DNA of 64,000 nucleotides from JAWLHU01 sp049324875 (GCA_049324875.1 JBMONC010000045.1:1-64000); one strand, 5' to 3'. Shown: positions 7,716-14,843, counted from the first letter of the stretch. The notes: generated by a model not told the origin, from the sequence alone. Translations and numbers: made by a program.

Positions 7716-9233
7716 CTAGAAGTTGTCTGACAGATTCAAGGGTCGACAGCCCGGTCGGTCGAATTCCTGCAGCAAACGGCGGCACGAGGGAGGACCGGCA
7801 TGGCTGGGCGGAGCGAGACCTACGTGGTCAGGATCACCCATTCCTGTAACCCCGACCCGAAGGCCTTGGAGCGTGGCCTGCGCATGTGGGCAGCGTTCCA
7901 TGCGGAGAACCTCCGCCGCCAGGCCCGGGCCAGGGCGGCACAAGCCCCGGTCAAGGAGGGTTGATCCGCCGGGCCCGCCGTCTGTGTGACGGCGGACCAC
8001 CTTCTGGGACTGCTTGTAGATGACGTTGGCCAGGAGCAGGGCGGCTTCGGCCCGGGTCATGGGCGTGTCGCCGGCGAACTTGGTACCGGTGAAGACGGGG
8101 TAGGCAGCGTTCTCGTGGATCAGGATCACCTTGGAGGCCTGGGCGACGTAGGGGCGGTACCAGGGGTCCAGCGGGATATCGGCGTAGAGCTTGGGGGCAT
8201 CCCCGTTGGCATCCAGGCCGCCCATGCCGGTGACCGCAATCTTGACGCCCTGGGCCCGGGTGACGGGATCATCTGGCTTGAAGGAGCCGTCCGGGAAGCC
8301 GGAGAGAGCGCCCAGGCCGACGGCGGCCTGCAGGTGGCCCTGGGCGGCGGCCCAGTGTCCCTGCGTGTCACTGAAGGCCAGGCTCTGGCCGGGCAGCGGC
8401 TCCTCACCCATAGCCAGGACGAAGAGCTTGGAGAACTCGGCCCGGGTGACGGACTTGTCCGGCTGGAAGGTGCCGTCCGGGTAGCCGCTGACGATCCCTT
8501 TGCCGACCAGCAGATTGATGGCGGAGCAGGCCGGGTGATCCTTGGGGAGGTCTGTGAACAGATCGGTCTCGCAGTGGGAGTCAGGCCCCGGGGACTGGTG
8601 GGGCTGATCGTCTGCGGCCAGGACCTTGGTGGGGAGCATGGCCACGTTGTTGGTCTCATTGGTCTCCACCACAGTGCCGGTGTAATCCGCAATCACGGCC
8701 AGGTAGTAGTCGCCAGGAGGCGTATCGTACGGAATGATCACGCTGATGGAGTAGACTCTCTCCTCCTGGAAGGGGAGGGTCTTGGTCTGGACGACCTCAC
8801 CGATGATCATGTCTTCCTTGAAGCCCTTACCTGGCGAGGGGAAGAGGTCCGGGAGGGTCTGGTCCGTGGAGAGGATGGCCGCCACCTGATAGGCGGCCTG
8901 CACTTCCTGGTACTGCCCGAAGGCTGTGCCCGCCCCTCCGTTGGCCACGGTGACCTCGATCAGGTCATGGGCCTCCTGGCCGGTGGGGAAGCTCTCCGCA
9001 TTCAGGGTCAGCGTCACCTGCAGGTCCGGGAGCAGCGGGACGACGATTATCTCAGCGTGGACGGCGCCCAGGGGCAGGGTCAGGAGCAGGAGCAGGACGG
9101 TGGCGATCAGCCGGGTGATGATTTTCTTTATCCGATTTTTTTCGTACGACGAAAGGGTGGGGAATGGTACCCTCGGCGCCCCCCCGCCAGTCCCACACGT
9201 AATCAGCCCCGGCTGGCAGACGGGGCTGTACAT
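7716..9233 (-). CDS. Secreted CARDB-like / S-layer-homology (SLH) protein of element A
   Basis: A signal peptide (IKKIITRLIATVLLLLLT... to VHA, about residues 35-62 of the longest frame) is followed by a beta-sandwich of the CARDB type (LTLNAESFPTGQ... to NETNNVA) and three SLH repeats at about 225-410 with the hallmarks GIVSGYPDGTFQPDKSVTRAEF, GALSGFPDGSFKPDDPVTRAQ and MTRAEAALLLANV. SLH repeats bind secondary cell-wall polymer, so this is a cell-surface protein. Two oddities: the last ~90 codons after the SLH repeats are Arg/Pro-rich and run antisense to a small gene with a good ribosome site, and the ATG at 9233 has no ribosome site on its strand. A later non-ATG start close to the signal peptide is possible. 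It lies at the right end of element A. Confidence 0.75.
   Translation of the reverse strand: MYSPVCQPGLITCGTGGGAPRVPFPTLSSYEKNRIKKIITRLIATVLLLLLTLPLGAVHAEIIVVPLLPDLQVTLTLNAESFPTGQEAHDLIEVTVANGGAGTAFGQYQEVQAAYQVAAILSTDQTLPDLFPSPGKGFKEDMIIGEVVQTKTLPFQEERVYSISVIIPYDTPPGDYYLAVIADYTGTVVETNETNNVAMLPTKVLAADDQPHQSPGPDSHCETDLFTDLPKDHPACSAINLLVGKGIVSGYPDGTFQPDKSVTRAEFSKLFVLAMGEEPLPGQSLAFSDTQGHWAAAQGHLQAAVGLGALSGFPDGSFKPDDPVTRAQGVKIAVTGMGGLDANGDAPKLYADIPLDPWYRPYVAQASKVILIHENAAYPVFTGTKFAGDTPMTRAEAALLLANVIYKQSQKVVRRHTDGGPGGSTLLDRGLCRPGPGLAAEVLRMERCPHAQATLQGLRVGVTGMGDPDHVGLAPPSHAGPPSCRRLLQEFDRPGCRPLNLSDNF
7800..7964 (+). CDS. 54-aa small protein of element A
   Basis: The ATG at 7800 has GGGAGGA five bases upstream. 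The protein begins MAGRSETYVVRITHS, suggesting one beta strand, then a long basic amphipathic helix containing RGLRMWAAFHAENLRRQ. Its size and strand-helix layout match the 52-aa protein of element B (VIVRVSYV ... NIGLRRALAKLEKG). Such small proteins beside serine recombinases may be accessory or directionality factors, but that role is inference. It is antisense to the 3' tail of the SLH gene. Confidence 0.6.
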   Translation: MAGRSETYVVRITHSCNPDPKALERGLRMWAAFHAENLRRQARARAAQAPVKEG

Positions 9234-9284
9234 GGCTACGGGCCGGCACGGAGAGGAGGGGGAGCGGCAGGTCAGAAAATCAGA

Positions 9285-9311
9285 GGGGTTCTTTCAAAAG
9301 TTCCTCCCCGA
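9285..9311. other. Right attachment site of element A
   Basis: Element-side arm GGGGTTCTTTC at 9285-9295, core CC at 9308-9309 and direct repeat CCGA at 9308-9311. Together with the left end it forms an inverted repeat of 23-base arms with 14 matches. Confidence 0.75.
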
Positions 9312-9387
9312 CAAAGTCATACCCCGCAACCACCCGGCAGCCGGCCCCGAGGCAGCCCCCCAGGTCCGGATGGGTGTAGTCGATGCC
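9308..9387 (-). CDS. S8 protease, 78-bp middle piece stranded between two elements
   Basis: Read on the minus strand, this short stretch encodes GIDYTHPDLGGCLGAGC then RVVAGYDFVG, the conserved segment that follows the catalytic Asp in Vpr-like subtilases. It is missing from both flanking pieces. It is in frame with piece 1 (ending VAVVDTG at 13103) and with piece 3 (starting GDDFDG at 5288). 533 + 78 + 1,942 bases give exactly 851 codons. By itself it has no start or stop. Confidence 0.92.
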
Positions 9388-9411
9388 AATAGCGGTATGC
9401 AACCGCACACG
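9384..9411. other. Left attachment site of element B
   Basis: Direct repeat TGCC with core CC at 9386-9387, then an element-side arm ending in GCAACCGCACACG (9399-9411) that mirrors the arm at the right end. Confidence 0.8.
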
Positions 9412-9435
9412 GCCATGGTTGCCCATGGCCGTGTG
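9406..9435. terminator. Strong bidirectional hairpin at the left end of element B
   Basis: A perfect 13-bp stem (CACACGGCCATGG / CCATGGCCGTGTG) with a 4-base loop lies between the element end and the stop codon of the 52-aa gene. It partly overlaps the attachment-site arm. Confidence 0.7.
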
Positions 9436-9441
9436 TTATCT

Positions 9442-9600
9442 TTACGATGCGCTGCTTCTCTTCTCCTTTCGCGGGTTCCCTTTCTCTAGCTTGGCTAAGG
9501 CCCGGCGCAGACCGATATTGAGGATCTTTTGGGCGGCCCGAGCCTCTTGAGTGTCCGTCACATAGGAGACTCTGACAATCACTTCAGGCTTCCGCTCCAA
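9442..9600 (-). CDS. 52-aa small protein of element B
   Basis: TTG at 9600 follows GGGAGG by eight bases. The product starts MERKPEVIVRVSYVTD, a predicted beta strand, followed by a basic helix (ILNIGLRRALAKLEKG) and a charged tail. An ATG in frame at 9639 lacks a ribosome site. Size, start context and layout parallel the 54-aa protein of element A. An accessory role in recombination is possible but unproven. It lies next to the left attachment site. Confidence 0.55.
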   Translation of the reverse strand: MERKPEVIVRVSYVTDTQEARAAQKILNIGLRRALAKLEKGNPRKEKRSSAS

Positions 9601-9855
9601 CCGGAACCCCTCCCTTTCATAAGTGTCTCCTTTCTTCATCGTACTGGAACATGGAGGCGATCGACCAGGAATGAGCAACTATCTTTCCGCAGGCGAAGTC
9701 TTCCTTGAGTACCTTGCTCTTTGCACCCGAGGGAGGCAGGGCAGAGATTAATATAAGGGAAAAAAGAAAATATTACCCATGAGAGTGAATACATAGATTT
9801 GGACCGCCCCAACTCCCCGTTGGGGGGCTAAGAATGAGTCCAGGGGGAGGATACG

Positions 9856-11124
9856 ATGATCATGAGGATGAGAGGGGTTGACGGGCCGATTGGTTTTCGC
9901 AGACAGGTGTCTGTCGCGACTCGGAAGGCAGGAGGCTCTCCTTCCACCAACGTCCTTAAGGCCACTGGTTCGCAGCCTTCGCAGATCCGCACGAGCCCTC
10001 GTGTGGAGTCCAGAGGGGTGGTGGCATCTTTTCAGTCCAAGGTCACCACGGCTGCGCCCAGGGTGGTTGCCGATAAGCCGGTCAGCTACTCCCCGGCTGC
10101 CGTCATGCGCCACCGTCACCAGAGGCATGAAACGGTCGCTACAGTGGCCACCCCCAGGAGAGCGCCCACGTCGGTTCGCCGGTGGAGTGCCTCATCTGCC
10201 TCGGTCCGGAGTACGGTAGCTCCCAACAGTGCGGAGCCTCAGCGCCCCAAGAAGCTGACCGTGAAGCAGGGGGACTTTACCGCTGCCGCTTGGGAACGTC
10301 GGCGCACCGCCGCCCTCATCCACAAGATCCCTGGGGCTTCTCAGCAGCAGATCTCAACCACTGGCTTGACGGGTCTTAACGCGGGCTTGTCGGACCAGGC
10401 TGAACAGCCGAACGCAGCCGTGACGAAGTCCCCGAATGGCGGGAGCGGAAAGGCGAAGCTCGTCTCATTTGATCCTGACACGACCAAGTCGGCCCGGTCC
10501 TCTGGTACATCTACCACCGCGGTTGCGTCGGAACCAACCGCTCAGGAAGATGCTGTCGGGATCTGCTACCCAACCGCGGACTCTCCCGTGGCAAGCGGGG
10601 GCACGTCCCGGAAGCCCTCTGCACCGAACTCGGCAGAGGTGGCAACCAAGACCCTGAACAGCGGTGAGAAGGTGATCCTGCATAAGGATGGAGAAATCAC
10701 CTTCCAGGGTGCTGATGGTCAGCCGGTCCGCGCCGAGAAAGTCGGTGAGAACACCATGACCGAGGCTCGCTATTGGCTGTCCCTGGGTGCCGCCGCGGCT
10801 GCGAACTACCTGGTCACAACCTACCTGCAAAAGGGTGTAGTCCAAACACTGAATGCCACGCCCTCGGCGGTCTCCGAAACCCTGGGGAAGGGAGCCATAC
10901 CGGCCATGAAGGTCGAGGAGTCCCAACTGATAAACGGGATGGTCTCTGGGGCAGCAACCGCCGCTCAGCAGCGGACAGAGCTTTTCGGTGTTCCTCGCCC
11001 GGGCACCAGGGAGGTCCTTTTCTATCGGGAGGTGGCACCCGGTACGCACGTGAAGCTTCGGGTGGTAATCTCCCCTGAGGGATCCATCTCGGTTCCGGAA
11101 GGTGACTGGACGCCCTTGAACTGA
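9856..11124 (+). CDS. Unknown 422-aa protein carried by element B
   Basis: The start ATG at 9856 has GGGGGAGG five bases upstream. The first ~270 residues are low-complexity and rich in Ser, Thr, Ala, Pro and Arg, probably disordered. The C-terminal ~150 residues look folded: a beta hairpin (GEKVILHKDGEITFQGADG), a hydrophobic helix (YWLSLGAAAAANYLVTTYL), then a domain ending in a beta-rich segment (REVLFYREVAPGTHVKLRV). There is no classical signal peptide. I do not recognise it. The codon use is less GC-extreme than its neighbours. It is followed 14 bp later by the small membrane protein gene, probably in one transcript. Confidence 0.7.
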   Translation: MIMRMRGVDGPIGFRRQVSVATRKAGGSPSTNVLKATGSQPSQIRTSPRVESRGVVASFQSKVTTAAPRVVADKPVSYSPAAVMRHRHQRHETVATVATPRRAPTSVRRWSASSASVRSTVAPNSAEPQRPKKLTVKQGDFTAAAWERRRTAALIHKIPGASQQQISTTGLTGLNAGLSDQAEQPNAAVTKSPNGGSGKAKLVSFDPDTTKSARSSGTSTTAVASEPTAQEDAVGICYPTADSPVASGGTSRKPSAPNSAEVATKTLNSGEKVILHKDGEITFQGADGQPVRAEKVGENTMTEARYWLSLGAAAAANYLVTTYLQKGVVQTLNATPSAVSETLGKGAIPAMKVEESQLINGMVSGAATAAQQRTELFGVPRPGTREVLFYREVAPGTHVKLRVVISPEGSISVPEGDWTPLN

Positions 11125-11138
11125 GAGGGGGTCATGAG

Positions 11139-11435
11139 GTGCTAAACTCGCAGTCCCTGGCGAACCTCTTGCTGCTGACTGCCTATGTGGTGGCAAAGGC
11201 GGGACCTGACCTGGGCGGGGCTGTACTCGCGGCCGCGAGCGTCTTGATCCACCTCCGGCGGGCCTGGACCCTCCCCCAGGATCTTGAGTCACCCTTCCTG
11301 ATCCTGGGTGTTTCCCTGGCAGGCGCGGCGGTTCTGGCATGGGCCGAAGGGTGGGCCTACGCTCTGTTTCCGGCGGCCATTGGCCTCACGGGTCCCATTG
11401 CCTTGTGGAGACAGAGGCACAGGAAAGCCAGGTAG
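11139..11435 (+). CDS. Small membrane protein of element B, 98 aa
   Basis: The GTG start lies eight bases after a GAGAGGGGG ribosome site. The protein has three hydrophobic segments (about residues 5-20, 25-38 and 50-85) and a basic C-terminus (WRQRHRKAR). No family is recognised. It is downstream of, and probably cotranscribed with, the 422-aa gene, and converges on the recombinase gene across a terminator. Confidence 0.6.
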   Translation: MLNSQSLANLLLLTAYVVAKAGPDLGGAVLAAASVLIHLRRAWTLPQDLESPFLILGVSLAGAAVLAWAEGWAYALFPAAIGLTGPIALWRQRHRKAR

Positions 11436-11444
11436 GCATGCGGA

Positions 11445-11474
11445 AGCCTCCCCGTCATCTCGACGAGGGAGGCT
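11445..11474. terminator. Terminator between convergent genes of element B
   Basis: AGCCTCCC pairs with GGGAGGCT around a 14-base loop, between the small membrane protein gene and recombinase B. Confidence 0.65.
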
Positions 11475-11495
11475 CTTCGATTCGGTCGTAGAGGG

Positions 11496-13055
11496 TCACT
11501 GCTCAGCCATCCGCAGCTCCAGCTCCACCGCCACCGGATTGGTGTTCTCAACCCCAACCCCCCGGCCGCTTCGGGCCCGGTAGACGACGCAGCGGGCGAC
11601 GAAGTGCCGGAGCAGCTGCTTCTGCTCCTCGGGGCTCAGGCACTCCCAGGCATCCAGCCGGGCAGCCATGCCCTCCAGGTCGGTGCGGCTCCAGTCGGCG
11701 GCCTGCAGCCGCCTCGCCTCCTTGGCCATCCCGGCCAGGGCGCCCCGCAGCCGATCCGCCTCCCGGTCCAGACGGTCGATCTCGACGGCGAAGATCCGGG
11801 CTGGAAGGTCCCCCTCGCGATAGTCCCTCGTGACCCGGGCCTGGGCCTTCTCGACCTCGGCCAGCTCGCCCCGCAAGCGCTCCATCTCGGCTGCCGCCTC
11901 GGCGGCCTGGCGGGCGGCCTCCTCCCGCCAGGAGGCGATCAGCAGCTCCCGGCTGGTCGGTTCCAGCGCTGCCCGGACCTGTTGCAGGACCGCATCCTCC
12001 AGCATGCGGGCCGAGACCAGCCCACCGTCGCAGCGGAGCTTGCTGTTGGCACAGCGGTAGTACCGCTTTGATTCGCCCCGGTCGTCGCCCCGCACCGTGG
12101 CCCCGCAGCGGCACCGGGCGATGCCGGTCAGCAGGAAGGTGGCGCCCCGGGCCCGGGTCCCGACGGTCGCCCCGCGGCTCTCCCGGACCCGCTGGGCCAG
12201 CTCCCACTCGGCTCGGGGGATGATCACCGGAACAGCCCCCTCCACACTGGCGTAGCGCGGCTCGTCGAAGAAGAGCCGAAACTTGCCCAGCTGCTTCCGC
12301 TGGGCCCTGGTGGTCAGGGTCGAGAGCCCGTACCGCAGCAGGCCGGTGTAGACGGGGTTGTTGATCATCTTGATGATGGTCTCGCCGCGCCAGAAGTCGG
12401 CCCGCCTGGGCCGGATCCCATCCGCATTCAGGCCGGCGGCGATGGTGTGGATCCCCCGGCCGCCGATGTACTCCCGGAAGATCCGGCGGAGCACCGCCGC
12501 CTCCAAGGGCTCCACCGCCCACTGCCCGGGCTCCTCGCCCCGGGTGTAGCCGTAGGGCGGGGTGAAGCCGGGGTTCTTGCCCTGCTGGGCCCGCTTGATC
12601 TTGCCGGACATGGTCCGCTCCCGGATGGTGGCCCGCTCCCACTCGGCGTAGGAGGCAAGCATATAGAATAGAATCGAGCCGGCGGGGTTGGTGGTGTCCA
12701 CCGGCTCCCGGGTGGAGCGGATCGAGCAGACCCCGTCCCACTCCTGGAGCACCAGGTTGACGGTGTCCAGCACCGAGCGGGAGAGCCGGTCCAGCTTGTA
12801 GACCACCACGCAGGAGATCAGCCCCTCAGCCACAGCCGCTCGGAGCCGATTCAAGCCCGGTCGGTCGAGGCTGCCCCCCGACCAGCCGTCGTCCACGAAG
12901 ACCAGGTCCTCCCGGTAGACCCAGCCCTGGGACTGGATGAAGAGCCGGCAGGCCTCCTGCTGCACCTCCAGGGTGGTGCCGTCCCCCTGCTCCTCGGTCG
13001 ACCAGCGGATGTAGACGGCCACCCGCTGCTTGTCCACGCCCGTGGTGTAGTTCAT
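11496..13055 (-). CDS. Large serine recombinase of element B
   Basis: A site-specific recombinase of about 519 aa. It has the active-site motif VAVYIRWSTEEQ (about residues 11-22), VDDGWSGG, YKLDRLSRS, a recombinase domain (TPPYGYTRG), a zinc ribbon (CRCGATVRG ... CANSKLRC) and a coiled coil (AEMERLRGELAEVEKAQ). The ATG at 13055 is chosen because GGGAGG lies eight bases upstream; the ATG at 13061 is too close to it. The start is only about 48 bp from the right core of element B, so the 5' region and the attachment site nearly overlap. It shares an almost identical N-terminal motif with recombinase A. Confidence 0.9.
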   Translation of the reverse strand: MNYTTGVDKQRVAVYIRWSTEEQGDGTTLEVQQEACRLFIQSQGWVYREDLVFVDDGWSGGSLDRPGLNRLRAAVAEGLISCVVVYKLDRLSRSVLDTVNLVLQEWDGVCSIRSTREPVDTTNPAGSILFYMLASYAEWERATIRERTMSGKIKRAQQGKNPGFTPPYGYTRGEEPGQWAVEPLEAAVLRRIFREYIGGRGIHTIAAGLNADGIRPRRADFWRGETIIKMINNPVYTGLLRYGLSTLTTRAQRKQLGKFRLFFDEPRYASVEGAVPVIIPRAEWELAQRVRESRGATVGTRARGATFLLTGIARCRCGATVRGDDRGESKRYYRCANSKLRCDGGLVSARMLEDAVLQQVRAALEPTSRELLIASWREEAARQAAEAAAEMERLRGELAEVEKAQARVTRDYREGDLPARIFAVEIDRLDREADRLRGALAGMAKEARRLQAADWSRTDLEGMAARLDAWECLSPEEQKQLLRHFVARCVVYRARSGRGVGVENTNPVAVELELRMAEQ

Positions 13056-13078
13056 CGCCATCGCCTCCCGGGTTCCAT

Positions 13079-13104
13079 CATGTGCGATGGCAGACCGATC
13101 TGCC
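13079..13104. other. Right attachment site of element B
   Basis: Core CC at 13103-13104 within TGCC 13101-13104, plus an element-side arm containing CATGTGCGATGGC (13079-13091), the mirror of the arm at 9399-9411. Confidence 0.8.
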
Positions 13105-13635
13105 CGTGTCGACCACGGCAACTGTGACCCCGGACCCGTCGACGCCGGGGGCGCCGGGGGCGCCGGCCCTGGCCAGGTGGGCGTTGATCATCTCCACCGA
13201 CGAGGCCAGCTGGGGTTCGGGCATCCGGTGCATCCGGTTCAGGTGGATCCGCTTGATGCCGGGCAGCGCCGCCACGCGGCCCATATCACGGGCGTCGATC
13301 TCCAGCGCCAGGCCGTTGAAGAGCTTGGTGTGGCGGCTCAGGAGCCGGTGGGCGATGCGCTCCTGGCCCAGGAGGTCCAGCAGCTGCTGGTGCTCGCCCT
13401 GGAGCAGGTCGGCCTGCCGGGAGCGCTGGATGCCCTCCGCCATGGCGGCCAGGGGAGCGCCGGGGAGTTCCAGCATCAGCATGATCTTGCCCTCCCGGGC
13501 CCGGTTGAAGGCGATCTTCTGCGGCGCCTCAGGGGCCGCCCCGGCCCCGGGCACGGCCAGGCTGAAGAGGAGGCCGGTCAGGGCCAGCGCCGCGACGGAG
13601 CGCCGCAGCCGCTGGCTTGCATTCGTTGGATGCAT
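13103..13635 (-). CDS. Subtilisin-like (S8) secreted protease, 5' piece of a gene split in three
   Basis: This piece encodes residues 1-178 of the reconstructed protease. It has a classical signal peptide (basic SQRLRRS, hydrophobic core ALALTGLLFSLAV, cleavage near GAGAA), an inhibitor I9-type propeptide (about 40-135) and the beginning of the S8 domain ending in GVTVAVVDTG, with the catalytic Asp at D176. The ATG at 13635 has AAAGGAGGGAGA upstream. After the Gly codon the frame enters element B, adds RSVCHRT and stops at 13080-13078. As it stands only a secreted propeptide-like fragment would be made. The gene continues at 9385 and then at 5288. Confidence 0.92.
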
Positions 13636-13725
13636 CTTGGGTCTCCCTCCTTTGGGGTGATGGCTTCCCTATTTGGGAGAGGAGCCGTCTCGACCTTTGA
13701 AGGGAGCCCCTTTTCCCCGGCAGTG

Positions 13726-13766
13726 CAGAAGATGGGCCCCGGCTAGACGCCGAGGCCCATCTTCTG
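13726..13766. terminator. Hairpin overlapping the stop codon of the GNAT gene
   Basis: CAGAAGATGGGCC pairs with GGCCCATCTTCTG. There is no T-run, so termination is likely but not certain. Confidence 0.4.
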
Positions 13767-14258
13767 TGCTTGTGGTGCTATGGCCGTCGCGGGCTGGAGC
13801 AGCTTCTCCATCATCACGCCCCAGAGGCGGAAGCCCTTGTCGTTGGACGCCTTTCTGCCCAGCGGGTTGCTGGCATGGGTCCAGTTGGTCGCCCGGCGGA
13901 TGCCGAGCCGGCGCAGGTAGTCCTCCCCGATCCGGTGGAACTCCGCGGCCAGCCCCTTTCCCCGGAACGGTGGCTGGATGTAAATGTCGGCCATGTAGCC
14001 CTGGATCTCCCCCGTCCTGTCGTCGGGGCGCAGGCCGATCAGCAGGTACCCCACCGGCCGGCCGCCCTCATCGGCCACGATGGCGGTCCCGCCGGGCGAG
14101 GCCAGCACCTGGATCAGGTTCCGCTGGGCGTTGGCGAAGACCACTTCGGGCCGGGCCACCGCCTTGTCGGAGGGGTTCATGATCTCCCAGGCGGTGATGG
14201 ATGCCATCTGCAGCAGGCCGGGCAGATCGCTCTCTCGCCAGAACCGGACATGCGGCAC
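13743..14258 (-). CDS. GNAT-family N-acetyltransferase
   Basis: A single-domain acetyltransferase of 171 aa. The acetyl-CoA binding segment is YIQPPFRGKGLAAEF (about residues 96-110), matching the Q/R-x-x-G-x-G/A pyrophosphate loop, preceded by PVGYLLIGL. The start is GTG (product VPHVRFWRESDL) after AAAGGAGGG, six bases upstream; longer frames lack a ribosome site. It is divergent from another GNAT gene 120 bp away. The substrate is unknown. Confidence 0.8.
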   Translation of the reverse strand: MPHVRFWRESDLPGLLQMASITAWEIMNPSDKAVARPEVVFANAQRNLIQVLASPGGTAIVADEGGRPVGYLLIGLRPDDRTGEIQGYMADIYIQPPFRGKGLAAEFHRIGEDYLRRLGIRRATNWTHASNPLGRKASNDKGFRLWGVMMEKLLQPATAIAPQAQKMGLGV

Positions 14259-14378
14259 GCGTTGCCCTCCTTTCCAAGACCACCTTACGCTCTGGGTCGG
14301 GGGGAGGTACCTGCGGTGGAGCGCATCCATACGATGGAGAGGTCGGATCTCCGTCCGGCCTTTGAGAGGAGGGACCGC

Positions 14379-14843
14379 ATGTACCAGTATCGCTTCGGCC
14401 AATCCTCGGACCTGCCCTGGTTGGACCAGGCGGTCGCCGCCGGGGCTTGGGAGTCGATGACGCCCGAGCAGCGGATGGTCGTCCCGCCGGGGTTGGCGGC
14501 CTGGCAGGGCCGCACCCAGCTGCGCCAGGTGCTGGGACTGCCGGGGACGGCACTGCTGATCGCCACGGTGGGTGGGCAGCCGGTGGGCTACCTGCTGGTG
14601 GCCATCGCTCCGGACTCCTCCACCGATGAGCCGACCGGCCACCTGTTGGACTTCTGGGTGGTGCCCCAGCACCGCCGCCGCGGGGTGGGGTCCGGACTGC
14701 TGGTCCGGGCGGAGCGGTGGCTGGCGGCCCAGGGGCTCCGGAAGGTGAAGCTCTGGGGCGGACTGCACAACCAGTCGCTGCTCGCCTTCGCAGAGCGGCG
14801 GGGGTTTCAGCCGGCGGGCCTGATCGGCATCAAGGACCTGTAA
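14379..14843 (+). CDS. GNAT-family N-acetyltransferase
   Basis: A 154-aa acetyltransferase with VVPQHRRRGVGSGLL (about residues 92-106) as the acetyl-CoA loop, preceded by PVGYLLVAI. The ATG at 14379 has GAGAGGAGGG five bases upstream. The N-terminal part (FGQSSDLPWLDQAVAAGAWESM) resembles the corresponding part of the divergent GNAT (ITAWEIM), so the two may be old duplicates. Substrate unknown. Confidence 0.8.
   Translation: MYQYRFGQSSDLPWLDQAVAAGAWESMTPEQRMVVPPGLAAWQGRTQLRQVLGLPGTALLIATVGGQPVGYLLVAIAPDSSTDEPTGHLLDFWVVPQHRRRGVGSGLLVRAERWLAAQGLRKVKLWGGLHNQSLLAFAERRGFQPAGLIGIKDL

Larger units (their letters stand above)
5289..9311. mobile_element. Element A: 4,019-bp large-serine-recombinase element inside the S8 protease gene
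   Basis: The element is bounded by a 4-bp direct repeat CCGA (5289-5292 and 9308-9311). Deleting one repeat plus everything between joins codons for YDFV to GDDFDG in frame. Contents left to right: a 25-aa membrane micro-ORF, a serine recombinase, a small 2-TM protein, a 54-aa small protein and, on the opposite strand, an S-layer-homology protein. Inside each end are matching arms (about 14 of 23 positions) that form an inverted repeat centred on CC when the ends are joined. Such attP-like structure is characteristic of large serine integrases. The boundaries are read directly from the sequence; mobility is inferred. Confidence 0.9.
9384..13104. mobile_element. Element B: 3,717-bp large-serine-recombinase element inside the S8 protease gene
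   Basis: The element is bounded by a 4-bp direct repeat TGCC (9384-9387 and 13101-13104). Removing one copy plus the interior joins VAVVDT to GIDYTHPD in frame, directly behind the catalytic Asp codon. Contents left to right: a 52-aa protein, an unknown 422-aa protein, a small membrane protein and a large serine recombinase facing left from the right end. Joined ends give an inverted repeat with 17 of 24 matching positions around a CC core. Confidence 0.92.

Noticed and set aside
7741..7800. Stretch with GTCGAC, GAATTCCTGCAGC and GGCACGAG resembling a cloning polylinker and library adaptor
   Set aside because: Surrounding sequence continues the SLH reading frame and a gene with its own ribosome site, and no longer vector match could be recognised. 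Resequencing this spot would settle it.
9180..9260. Riboswitch in the leader of the SLH gene
   Set aside because: A CAGCCCC/GGGGCTG stem is present, but no known riboswitch core could be recognised, so no class is claimed.
5289..13104. A single 7.8-kb element with two recombinases
   Set aside because: The missing codons IDYTHPD...YDFVG are found at 9385-9308 in the middle, and each half has its own direct repeat and inverted arms, so two separate elements explain the data better.
13078..13635. Independent 185-aa secreted protein
   Set aside because: The last seven residues are read from element B and the frame ends in the attachment-site arm; the protein is the 5' piece of the split protease.
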